DNA of 64,000 bases from Mycteria americana. Taxonomy: Eukaryota > Chordata > Aves > Ciconiiformes > Ciconiidae. Under the pieces are notes generated by a model. It was not told the origin of the DNA. It saw nothing but the letters and a program-made list of their open reading frames with translations, and searched no databases. Made by a program: the position numbers and the translations under genes. Each line of letters begins with the position of its first letter. The stretch's first letter is position 1. Positions 23,516-34,083 of this stretch are shown here, in pieces. The stretch lies in contig NC_134369.1 in the NCBI RefSeq assembly GCF_035582795.1, positions 54,436,001 through 54,500,000 of the forward strand, written 5' to 3'.

Positions 23516-25559
23516 TTATCTTAGGCAACATCTCTCTACTGAAGTGCACCATCAAAACCTATCGACAGACATCGATATTAAAATATAAGCAAGGTTAGTG
23601 TCACAGATTGCACAGTTAGTTAAATATCTTGGGGAGTTGCAATAAAACATTTCTGTTTGCTTTTCTTCTGTTCTTCAAGTGATGGGAAAGATTCCCTGAA
23701 AATACAGAAAACATTATTTTTCTTTAAAACACAACAGTCACTCTCCTGGCAAACACTGAAAGATTTAACTCATCTGCACTTTCTCATTACCAAAGAGGCC
23801 TCTGTTCTTTTTAAGCATCCTTATTCATATGCTAACATCACAGTAAATAACATCCATACTGGAAGCCAAATGGGTTCATTAGTTGTCTCTCCACCCATAG
23901 CTAACTGGCTCAGAAATACGGTCTTTTGCCAAGAATACCAGTAAGCACAGATTTATCTGCTGTTACTCCCCTGTGAAGATTGCCTTCCATCATCATTCAA
24001 CGTCCTAATGCATTGAGCTCCCACTTCATCTAGGGATGCATTTGGCCTGCATCTGGACTTGAACAGCAGTATTTTAATTACTTTCTTTTAAAAGATTTCT
24101 TGACAAAGGAGGAGGAAAAGGGGCAAGGAGACAGCTCAGTCTGGAGGTCAGGATATACCGGACTGGATCAATATCATAGCTGGTGATAGTGGTGTTCAGG
24201 CTTCTTTCTACCCACCTTCAAATGACTCTTGCAAATTTGTTAATAACACCCTACGAAAGGAACTCTACACAAAGTAACAGGACCATTAAACTTGTAAAAA
24301 TAAGCGGTCAGGCATCAAGGTGTGGAACATCCTGGAAAAGCCAGACTAGGAGCATGATAGATTGTCATGCACAAGGAATTTTGTGTTGTTTTAGCAACCA
24401 GAAGAACAGAATTAAAAGAGCAATGCCTGACTAAAAATAGTATCTTTAGAAGACAAACACATTTTTCTTTTTGGTGTTACTGTTAACATCTTAGGTTATT
24501 ACAAGTAAACATTTTCACTGTTCCTTGAAGACTTTATTGATGGCTGTATTTGCATCAGGTGAGGAAAAAAATAGTCTCAACTTTCACTTTTTGGCTTTAC
24601 CTCACTAGCACAAATCCAAAGTCATCGAACTTAAAGTACTCGCAGAAAGCCCAGAAACAGAAGTCAGAATTTCTTTAGTTCTTGTCTGACTAAACAAATG
24701 GAAACATTATTAATCTTAGATTTTGAAAGTGCTTGGAGTTTGGTGGGAGAGAGGTTGTTGGGGTTTTTAGAAATTTATGATGTTTTGGCAGCATCTGTAC
24801 AATATTAAAGCATGTGGAATACTGAAAGAGTTTATATTTCATTTTTCCTCTGATGGCTAAACCAGTTTCCCAGTCATCGACTTTGATTCCCTATTCCAAG
24901 TGTCAAAAATGATATCACACTGCAGTAAGGTGTGCTTAGATATGTCAATTTTTGTTACATATCTGGAAAGAAAAATAGCAGACTCGTGAAGAAAACAGCC
25001 TATTCTTGTGTAAGGCCTCCTGCTGTTGAACTGAGCAAGATGGGTATAAATTTCCTGAAAAAAACATAACAAGGAGAAGTATCTCCAAGATGAGCTCAGA
25101 CTGCCTTGCAGCGATGGCAAGGTATCTGTCTTTCCAGACACTGTGGCAATTCTCAGCAGCTCTGCTAGCGGTCCAAAACGAAAACACAATTAGTACTGTC
25201 CAGGCCCTGCACCACAGTTTGGAGAAACAAACTGTGAAGACATTTTCAAATGGTATCACCAATGACTGCGCCACTGGACCTAGTGAAGGTCACCTCAGCT
25301 TTTTTGAGCAAAGCTTTGACACATTTCTCATCTTCAGTAACAACCGCTACTAATGAAGCTTCCTTTATAGCAAGAAATGGAGTGCGGATGACATCACTTA
25401 TAGAGGACGGAGGAAATTTTGGGGTCACTCCCTGGCTGGGATCAGGGAATGGTATAAAGAAGTCCCATGGGGGATGGAGAAGGCAGGGAAGATCAGCTCA
25501 GGAGGAGGCCTGGCACATCTCCTGCTTTCCACTCACGCCTGTGCATGAACGCACTGGAG

Positions 25560-26720
25560 GCAGGGGAGGTGGTACCGACTGCTCTCGCCACTGGGCAATG
25601 CTAACAGACATGTCCCGCGGAAAGGCGTGGAGCGGTGCCACCAAGAGTAACACCCCGAGCCCTGGGCACAGTGCAGCCATGTTTGCCGAGAGGCCGGCGT
25701 GCCCTGCTGGTCCCATCCCGGCCCCGGCTGCAGGAGTCTGCAGGCTTCCGCGGGGTCAGCTGTAACAGCGACTCACCCAGTCTGCGATGCAGAGTATGGC
25801 AGCTGTACAATTGTAAAAGACTCCTCTTTTAAGAAGTCCGCTATTTTAAAATAGGCCCTGTTTAATTGTAAAGAAATATCTCTGAAAAATGAAAATTCAG
25901 TCACATCAGCAGAAAACTCAGAATTTACGGCAGCAGGCTAGGAAGCGCCTCTCCCTCTGCCCGTGGGGCACTCCCGCTCTGCAGGGAGGGCCGAGGCTGC
26001 CGAAGCAGAGGCAGCCGAGGCAGGCTTCGCCCCGAGCCCCCACGGCAGACGCGACCGCCTCGCAGCGCCTGCTGGGGACGGGCAGGCCCGTCACAGCCCC
26101 GCAGCCGCAGCCCCGCAGCGAGGGCACCTCGGGCACACATTTTCGGAAGGGAGAGGAGGAGCGTGGCCCTGCCCCTTCACTCGCCCCGGCTTCCTCTCCC
26201 TTCTGCTTGTTACAACCCACGCCGCCCCCTCCGGGCCCACTTTTCCGGCGCTCCGGCGGGCGGGGTGAACCAGCGTCCCCCGCGCAGCGCTGCCCCGGCC
26301 GGCGAGCAGCGGAGCCGAGGCGCCGGCTCTCCCTCTGGAGGCCTCCGGCAGCATCGGCCGCGCTCCGCCGCTTGGGCAAGCGACGGGCCGAGGGCTCGTT
26401 CAGGAGAGCCCTAAAATGGAAGTGCAGTGTAAACGCTAACATGGGGTGGCTTAGCTCCCACTCGCGCTGCCGAACTGCTATAACGGCACACGTAGCACCC
26501 TGTCAGCGTTCTAGAAAAGCCTCCGTGGCAGCTCATATATATAGCTATGGCCAACGGGAATAGCTGAACACTATTCCTGTGGTATTTCGTGGAGGTGGGG
26601 GACACAGCAGCCAAGCATCACGTGCATTATCTTCCCTTCCACAGCTAAAGCGTCGCCGACCCATTCCCTGAACACAGACACCGATTACGCTGGGCTGCGC
26701 CGGGCCCAGCTGCAGGGGCA
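25560..26720. promoter_or_regulatory. CpG island 1 (candidate orphan promoter)
   Basis: CpG dinucleotides are abundant here while the surrounding DNA is CpG-poor. I count 28 CpG in the 180 bp from 26221 to 26400, where C+G clearly dominates. In vertebrates such density normally marks an unmethylated germline promoter. No coding exon, start codon context or splice donor could be assigned on either strand, so the transcript, if any, may be noncoding or have its coding exons outside the window. Open frames of 174 and 224 codons on opposite strands (25918-26442 minus and 25889-26563 plus) reflect a scarcity of stop codons. A 14-bp A+T palindrome, ctattttaaaatag, flanks the dense core at 25841-25854. 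Confidence 0.6.
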
Positions 26721-28083
26721 GCTCCTGCACGTTCGCTCTGGATGATCTTGCAAGAGACTAAACTACGCAGCCTTTATCAGCATGCACGTGACTGCTTCTT
26801 AAGACCATCTGTGGCATCCCCGGGATCTGATAATGCCCTGGTTGGTCATGGCGAAACGCAGCTCCCCATCAACAGAGAAACTACAGCCATGCTGTACCCA
26901 GTCCCCCCGGAGAGGACACATCCTCTCAAGGGATGGCTTTTATCACCACCTCCGCAAGGACTGGGAGGACTGCTGAGCCAAGGAACTGGTTAGTCAACTG
27001 GTAACACTGAGGTTAGGACAAAGCACTGTTTTCTCAAACGGGGAGGCAATGCTGCAAACAAGAAGTCATTCCAAGCAAATTCATATGTGCAAGAACCCCA
27101 AACCACAGCAAATTAAAATGCTTTTTGGGCCTCATGGTGTAGCATGACTCCTGCCTTAAGAGGGAAACAGCCTGTCAGCCCCCTGCTCCTCTCACCACAG
27201 CAACAACTCGTACAGCCCCGTACATCACCACAGCTTTGATCTACTCTCAGCAGAGAAAGGAGGCTGGAGAGAAGCTGCGATAGCAGCCGGGAGGGTGTAA
27301 CACGGGCTGCAGTGCCACGCCACAGCCCACACGTCTTTCTTGACACAACAAGCTGCAGCCTCCAGCAGCTGCCTGCCTGTTCAACAGCTCTGCCACGGTT
27401 TGAGCCCCGTGCAGCATGCGTGCTGCAGGTGTTGTCCTTTCCCCTCGCCAAGGCCTATGCATTAATTTCCCTGCTTGATGTCCGTAACGATTGCTGTGGT
27501 GTTTGCAGTGCGTTGCTCACAAGAGTTCTGAGAAAATGAATGCATATTTTTAAAGTGTGGTGCTCAAGAGGATATGTGTGGAGGCTTCTAGCTCTTTCCA
27601 TAACCTAAAAGAAAAAAAAAATAGGCAAAGAATTATTACACCTCCTCTGTCCAGCCTCCAGCACAGAAATAAAACGAACAGCTCAGCTTGCCTGACAAGC
27701 TGTGAAGAGTCAGATAATCCCGTCCAGCTTATTCTCCACTCAGGGGCAATTTGTTCCTTCTAAACCCCTTAACAGCATTTTGCCAAAGCTCCCATCAGGG
27801 AAATTGTGATGCGAGCTGCACAAATACGTACTCAGCCACCCCCACGCTGCTTCCCAAACAGCTTTTTGCTCCCCGCTGCCCTGCCAGCGCCACGCGCAGC
27901 CATGGGTTAATCCCGTGACCAATATTATTGCTAACACTCGCATTTTACCGAAAGTGTTTGTTTCCAAACTGTCCCCCTCGCATCACGCCCAGGGGCCCGC
28001 ACGCGCAGCGCTGCTCCGCCACCACCAAAATACCCCAAAATGACACTCGTTGCTCGCGGACGCGGTCGGCGGGACGGACGCCT
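26721..28083. other. noncoding stretch between CpG islands
   Basis: Intermediate G+C, no gene recognised. Short open frames on both strands (up to 112 codons at 27113-27451, minus) lack family resemblance. CpG becomes frequent again from about 27960 toward the tRNA gene. Confidence 0.5.
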
Positions 28084-28088
28084 AAAAA
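28084..28088 (-). terminator. RNA polymerase III terminator (T5)
   Basis: A run of five A on the plus strand is TTTTT in the sense of the tRNA gene, beginning 8 nt past the discriminator base. Four or more T after a tRNA gene is the normal pol III stop signal. Confidence 0.9.
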
Positions 28089-28095
28089 CACACCG

Positions 28096-28168
28096 AGGCC
28101 CCAGCGAGGATCGAACTCGCGACCCCTGGTTTACAAGACCAGTGCTCTAACCACTGAGCTATGGAGCC
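28096..28168 (-). tRNA. tRNA-Thr (anticodon UGU)
   Basis: This 73-nt gene decodes ACA-type threonine codons in cytosolic translation. It folds into a full cloverleaf: a 7-bp acceptor stem (GGCUCCA with UGGGGCC, one G-U), D arm GCUC/GAGC with loop AGUGGUUA, anticodon arm CUGGU/ACCAG with loop CUUGUAA, five-base variable loop GGGUC, and T arm GCGAG/CUCGC with loop UUCGAUC. The anticodon TGT is at 28133-28135 (ACA on the plus strand). There is no intron and CCA is not encoded, as expected for a nuclear gene. Internal promoter boxes are intact: A box at 28151-28161 and B box at 28107-28117. It matches my memory of the vertebrate nuclear tRNA-Thr(UGU). The perfect stems and downstream T5 argue for a functional gene, not a tRNA-derived SINE. 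It sits immediately beside CpG island 2. Confidence 0.97.
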
Positions 28169-28520
28169 GCCGCTCGGAAGCGTCCCCGGCCGTCCCTCAT
28201 GGCCCGGCACAGCCCCTCCCCGTCGCCCCCTGCTGGGCGCCCCGCGGCCCCGCGCGCCGCCGCCCCGCCCCCGCCCCGCCCGCCCGCCCGCCGCCCCCCT
28301 CCACCGGCGCCGGCGGCAGCGGCTCCACCCGCAGAGCGGCGGGGCCGCCGCCGGGAGGAGCCCGCGGGCCGCCGGCGGCCGCTCCTCGGCCGGCGGGAAG
28401 CCGGCGGCTGCCCTGCCTCGCCCGCCAGCGCCGGGCGGTCGCTCACGGCGCTTCGAGCCGGTCGGCGCCGCGGCTGCGTGGGGAGCGTCCAGGCCGCGGA
28501 AGGGTCCCTGGGACGTTTGC
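28169..28520. promoter_or_regulatory. CpG island 2 with GC-box cluster
   Basis: This is the most CpG-dense stretch of the window; I count 12 CpG in 28261-28320 alone. That 60-bp segment is a chain of ccgcccc/cgcccg words, i.e. overlapping Sp1-type GC boxes, able to form G-quadruplexes on the minus strand. The island begins at the 5' end of the tRNA-Thr gene, so it lies upstream of it. It may serve a pol II promoter, keep the tRNA gene in open chromatin, or both. No exon is identifiable. Long open frames across it (27928-28638 plus; 28082-28579 minus) come from G+C richness, and the minus frame runs straight into the tRNA. Confidence 0.65.
28355..28387. other. G+C-rich stem-loop in CpG island 2
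   Basis: gaggagc at 28355-28361 is the exact inverse complement of gctcctc at 28381-28387. The 19 bases between contain the 14-bp perfect palindrome ggccgccggcggcc (28367-28380), so a compound hairpin or cruciform can form. Function unknown. Confidence 0.7.
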
Positions 28521-29877
28521 AGGCCCAGAAATAAAACTGATGGGAAGCGCACACATCCGGTCAAGCCAAAATAACCCACAAGAGGAGCAATCAGAAGTAG
28601 GCGAATGTTTGAAATACGGCCTAAGTTTTACAAGTTAGGAGTAAAAATTGTCGTGGCGAGGCCGTATGAGGTGGTGCAGGGTGCTTTTTTTCTGAAGGGG
28701 CTGGGTCGTCTTGGGAAGTTTGAGAAAGGCTCTGAGGGGCAGAGGTGTTGCCCCGGGGCTCTCTAAGCGTCGCTTGCTGCCGGACCTCCCTGGGCAGCGC
28801 TAAGCACTAACCTTAGAGAGCATTTCTAGCTTGTTCTCTCACCTGGTACCTGCAGGCCACCTTCACAGAGATTACGGAGTTCAGAGCTAGAAGGTGGAAG
28901 CTTCAGCTCATAGCGAAAAGGTGGAAGGCGGCAATGCTGCAGGACCCAGTTAAGTGTACTGCATCCAGTGCTGGTGCTGGGTATCATCACTCCCAATAGC
29001 ACACATTAAAGCAGATGCGTTGCAAAGAGCTTCGGTCACCTATGGCGGGACTGAACTTGCAGATAAAATTATTTAAATTCTAGTCGTATGCCTTTCTGAA
29101 AGGAATATTCAAGGCCCTGTCTTGATTCTGTAGTAGTATCTATTTCTATGGAATTCAGGCTTGGATCAGCAGGTGGGAAAGGTATGCAATGGGATAGCTC
29201 ATAAACCTGGCTTGGCTTAGAGAAGTCTTATAAAGAATGTTATACAATGGAAATAAACCCCAAAGTCCACAGTGGAATCAGGGTCTGCAGAACTCTGGGT
29301 ACTAGATGTATAAATATGTGATTTCTGCCCAAAGAGTTTTCCTATTAAAGGATTTTCTCAAATTAACCCCCTGATAGTTTGTAATAAATGACAGCAGTAA
29401 AATTTGGAATTAAACTCTGAACAATTATTGTGGACTCTTGGAAAACAAAGCTCCATGGGGCAGCTAGACAGTAGATACAGTCAACAAAGCAACAGGGGGC
29501 AGGGCCGTTTTCTCCACTGAATGAATTACATGGGCATGAATTCAAATTATTGTGAAAATATTCAGTGAAGATAAGTGTTTAAATCCACTAAGAGTTCCCT
29601 CTTAATTCTGTATTAGCTCTGGAAATAACAAGAAAGGCTAAGTTGTATTTCCAGTCATCATGACAAAGATGTTCTTGTTAAAATTACAGATCTATCTATT
29701 AATCAGACATTATTTGCTATATTGTTTCTTGCTAGGGACATGTCTCCTCTGAGATATTATACTTGAGAATAAGCCAGGTTGCAGGCTTTTCGATCTTCAA
29801 AACCATGATGACTGCCAGTGGCAGTGTTAATGCTTTTCTAGATGGCAGGGATCTCAGCAGAAAATTTTATAATAGAG

Positions 29878-29914
29878 GTGTGTGTGCATGTGTGTGTCTA
29901 TGTGCACGTGTGTA
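29878..29914 (+). repeat. interrupted TG microsatellite
   Basis: Alternating TG with several interruptions (tgtgtgtgcatgtgtgtgtc and a following tgtgcacgtgtgt). Interruptions suggest low length mutability. Confidence 0.85.
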
Positions 29915-29932
29915 ATGCAATGGAAGTTTAAG

Positions 29933-29980
29933 AGAACAACATTGTTGAGAAACAATGTTAAGAACAACATTGTTGAGAAA
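29933..29980. repeat. 20-bp direct repeat containing palindrome
   Basis: The 20-mer agaacaacattgttgagaaa occurs at 29933-29952 and again, unchanged, at 29961-29980, period 28 bp. Its centre caacattgttg is nearly palindromic (aacaatgtt on the other strand), and the 8-bp spacer holds caatgtta, so alternative hairpins are possible. It lies 20 bp past the TG tract. Confidence 0.85.
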
Positions 29981-32900
29981 ACAAAAGGTTATTCATTATC
30001 AAGATAATATTGACATGATTAGTTGTTACACCCTGGAAAACAGAAAAAATCCTATTACCTTGTAAAAGACCTTGCCATTTTCTCCTGCGTGCCCCTTTTC
30101 ACGCTCAGCCTGAGTTACCACATGCCCATCTGTGAACTTGGGAAAGTCAGTGAAATCCCCACTGGAGGCTATCATGCAAGTGCATCAATGCACAACAAGT
30201 CCAGAACATATTTAAGCTTATTAAAAACAACACAGACCCTCCCCCCAAAAACCCCCAAACACCCAAAAAGCCCAACAAAAAAACCCATTATGGAAACTTG
30301 TTATATGTTACCATATTGTTCTCTTAAGCCTCTGTTGTGTTCTTCTGCTACCGCACGTCACTGCTAAGGCATAACAACCAAAAAAGATTTCAGGAAGGTT
30401 TTTAAAGTCCTGATGGGGATGGACCTGTCACCCCTAGGGCAAGAGCTGCCCCACATTCCAGCTATAGGACAAAGGGACTCTCTTTGAACAAGAATAATTG
30501 TACTGGGTTTAGTATTTAAAACCCTTACACCCTTAAGAAGGACAGTCTTCAAGAACTAATGGGCACTTCCACTGATTAAATTAACCTGGGAAAAGCAGAC
30601 AATTCTGCACTGAAAAAAAGCAATACAGATTGCAGCTGATACTTTCTTTAGGAGCTGAGACTCAAAAAGACAGGATCGCACAAAACCTGCGTGAGAGAGA
30701 GCAGCACAGCTGAGGCGGTTGGCACTTGCCTTCTCACTTCAACAGGGACTGACTGCTGGAGTGAAAGATGTTCACCTTCCCTCCCGCACCAAAACAAATA
30801 CATCAGCTGTGATACTTGAGGAGAACAAAACTGGAAGTGGCAGCACATATCAATGGGAGGAGTAAAGTATTTTCTGCATTCTTCAAAGGGAGCATTATCA
30901 AAAAACCCCACAATGATAATTAAAAATACTTACTTCTCTTATCAACATCTTAAATGACTGAAAGTAAGGATTTGAAAGCATGGCTTTTTCTCTCCTTGCT
31001 GTCTCTTTATTCTAGGCTCATTTACAGCAATAAAACAAGATTGACTGGTTTTCATTTGGTCCTGGAAGACATGCACCAAAACCCCATAGTAGGAATACTG
31101 AATCTTGATCGAGCAGTTATTTAGTCCAAAAATGAGTGGCAAGGTCAGAGGTGCCTGAATGCAAGATGGGAGAATGGACCCACTTCTCAAAGTGGAGCTA
31201 ATTGTGCTTTAAAATTTTCATGCGCTGGCACTTTGTTGCTATGTTCACATCACTTTAGGGAATGTACAGATCATCTCTAAAAACCCCTCTGATTACTATG
31301 GAAATAAGAATCAACAAATAAAGCAATAAATCATTTGCATTCCTACCAGTACTGTTCTATTCCTCTACAGTGCTCTATTTTATCTCTCCTCCCAATCTTT
31401 CAAACACATTTTCAGAGTCGAACCAATATCCACTTGGCAATACTCCTTTAAACACATATTCTTATTTCACCTCAATATTACTGAGTATCCCATCTTTTTA
31501 TAACAAAGGGCGATTCTTTGCATTTGAAGTCTAAAAATGCTTGTCTAACTTAAGCTACCAAAATCTATTATTGCAGTAATCACTCCCTCACTAAGTCTCT
31601 ACATCAGTGCCTGAGCTGGGAAACCCTCCATTTCCTCAGTGCATTAGTATTGACAAAGCTAGTCCTTCAAATACATTTTTAATAACCTTTGTATATGGTG
31701 CAATATCACTGAAAGTTCACTGCATTTATTTTTGTCAGTTCAGAATGGTGGGATTTCATATGAAAGCACTGAAAAGATTTTTCTGTTAGTGCTCTTCATT
31801 TTAAGGGCCCCAAAACATTAATGCTGTGAACGTTAATATTCTGGTCTGATCAGTAGTCTGGTTCTGCACATATTGCAGTTGGGCTAATGGGAGAAACCAG
31901 AAAAGTAGCTTTGTGGATCGGGAGAACTGCCAAATTGCAGGGATCTCCTCTACTGTCGATGATTTCTCTCTCTTTTTGATTTTTTTTTAATGTCACCGTA
32001 CCAGAACAGTGGCATAGGCTGTCTTTCATGTTACCTGAGACATCAAAGGGAGGTACTGAGGACCTGCCTCTTTACTGTTTTCCACCTTTTTCAGGCACTG
32101 ACACTCACGACTAATGAGTACAACATACTGCAAAAATAGCATCCCTGTGCATGAGTGGCATGCTAGCCTTTATTGTGTCAGAGGCTCCAGCTGACAGCTT
32201 TCAAGCTCTTAAAAGCTTTGAGCCTAGGTCTAGTCACATCTAGCCACATGGTAGACACACTCATGCCTTGGACCACGGACTGGTCCTGCTCCTGAGCTCA
32301 CCAGGTCACGGCATGGGTTAGGCCCCATGGCACAAGGCTGTGGGTGGGAGCAGCAGTGCCTGGTAGTGTATTCCTGCATTACATTGCACCCAGCTGCCTC
32401 TTTCCCACAGCAAAACCTCCTGCGCTGGGCAAGTGAGGTGCCCAAGGAGAAGGTTCCTGCTGGAGCTGTGATGCAGCTGTCTGAACAGTAAGTCTCCTGG
32501 CAACGAGGAGGAGACAAAGTCCAAAGGGGTGAGGTTGCCGGGTCAGCACATGAGGCTCCAAAGCTCCACCCCAGCCAGTTGCCTAAATTCGCACCAAAGT
32601 AAGGGAAGAACCAGCTCTGAAGTGGTAAGTTGGTTGGCCACATCTCTGAAGCTGTGTGCACTTCAGGAGCTATCAGCGGGGCTGGCACTGACTGGGAATC
32701 TTCCTGGCAGTCTGAGCAGACGAGCCAAGGAATAAATTGATTTGCCCTGCACATTTACAATATTGCTTACGGACTTGGTCCCTTGGTCAGGGGTGAGGTC
32801 CTTGGAAGAGGACATGCCTCTGCTGTGAATCAACAGAGGATTTTGACATCATCCAGTGTCTTTCAAGAACATGAAATTCATTTTCCAGCTGTCACTCACA

Positions 32901-34064
32901 ATTAATCTATTTATTCATGCAGAGGGGTAAAATTTAGTTCTCTCACATTACACAGCTATAAAGATCACCTGTGTGTTCACTGTGCCAGTCTGTTTCCCAA
33001 GCAGAGAAGGAATTTCCCGAGAGTGGACCAAGACTGCTTCCTGCAAAGGGACTGCCACAGTCTCTTTGTTTCCCATCACAATAAAAAAAGTCCCTTCGCA
33101 TTTCCCTCTCTTTAATTTGTTCTGTATTCACTTCCATTATTGGCTTATCTTTTCATTAGGAGGGGAGGCCAGGAGGAGGTCTCGCTGGGCAGCTCTGTTG
33201 TGTGTATGAAATAATACTGTGGCAAATGAAAACACCAAAGCAAGTTTCTTTTTTTTAATAAGCAAGCTGATAGGAAATTAGTTCCCTATGGGACAGAGCC
33301 GGGGGGGAGTGGAGTTCATGTAAGATTTTCCACACCATTTCGTAGCTATCCAGTTAACAACAGGCATCAAGCTACAGCAAGGGTCAACAGGTAATTTTCT
33401 CTGACACAGAGTGCATGCTGCTCATGCCATTAAACCATGTCAAGGTAATACAGTGAATATTACACTGACTTGCCAAACTGCATTAACCATAATGCTTTCT
33501 CTCCAAGACTTCAAGGTGATGCCTCTTGGAATAATAGCTGTATGAGGCTGCCGGGAAATCTGACCAAGTATTAGCATCTTTGCAAAGGTTCAAATCCTTC
33601 AGCCTTCTTGAAGCAAGAAAAAAAATATCCCTGTGAACAAGCACCCTAATATTCATATAAAATACCATATTAGACATTCAAAAGGGACAAGAATGGGTTA
33701 TTAAATGAAATACAGCATCTCACCAACAACAGAGCAGGACTGGTTTTCCTTAAAAAAGAAAGAAATAATCAAAACCTTGAATATGATTTCAGACAATCCT
33801 GGCTGTAAAATCAATGCAGGCACCTGTCCATATATAATTTTTATTTTGCACAGTGCAATATTATAAGGAGTAGAAGCAACTCACTCTGCCATTCATATGG
33901 AAACACCATTGGGCGTTACTGGAAGACCAGAAAGTATGACAATCTCTTTGAGAGCCCTGAGAGCAAAGGCCCATTTCAGTTTATATGGAATTTCAATGTA
34001 GCCAGTATATTTCATCGCAAGCCATATCATATCTCCAAATTCCTGAGTTATTTTCACTATTTGT

Positions 34065-34083
34065 GGGGGGGGGGAGGGGGGGG
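34065..34083 (+). repeat. poly-G run (G10-A-G8), G-quadruplex-prone
   Basis: Eighteen G with one A interruption. The tract can supply four or more G-triplets, the minimum for an intramolecular quadruplex. Such runs are also assembly- and polymerase-error-prone, so the exact length is uncertain. Confidence 0.85.

Larger units (their letters stand above)
20623..25559. other. noncoding stretch, no gene seen
   Basis: No gene is recognised. The sequence immediately after copy B (20631-20981, plus) has a 116-codon open frame without recognisable domains. A small diverged tandem pair sits at 22842-22881, and a possible ancient repeat fragment at 23470-23515. From about 25480 the G+C content climbs into the first CpG island. 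Confidence 0.5.

Noticed and set aside
25889..26563. 224-codon plus-strand open frame
   Set aside because: Lies in a CpG island where stop codons are rare; a similar length frame exists on the opposite strand; arginine/proline/alanine-rich with no domain.
28082..28579. 165-codon minus-strand open frame
   Set aside because: Its C-terminal residues are the translation of the tRNA-Thr gene, a well-known artefact of open-frame prediction.
27928..28638. 236-codon plus-strand open frame
   Set aside because: Runs antisense through the tRNA gene and then through the CpG island; composition is that of translated G+C-rich DNA, not a protein.
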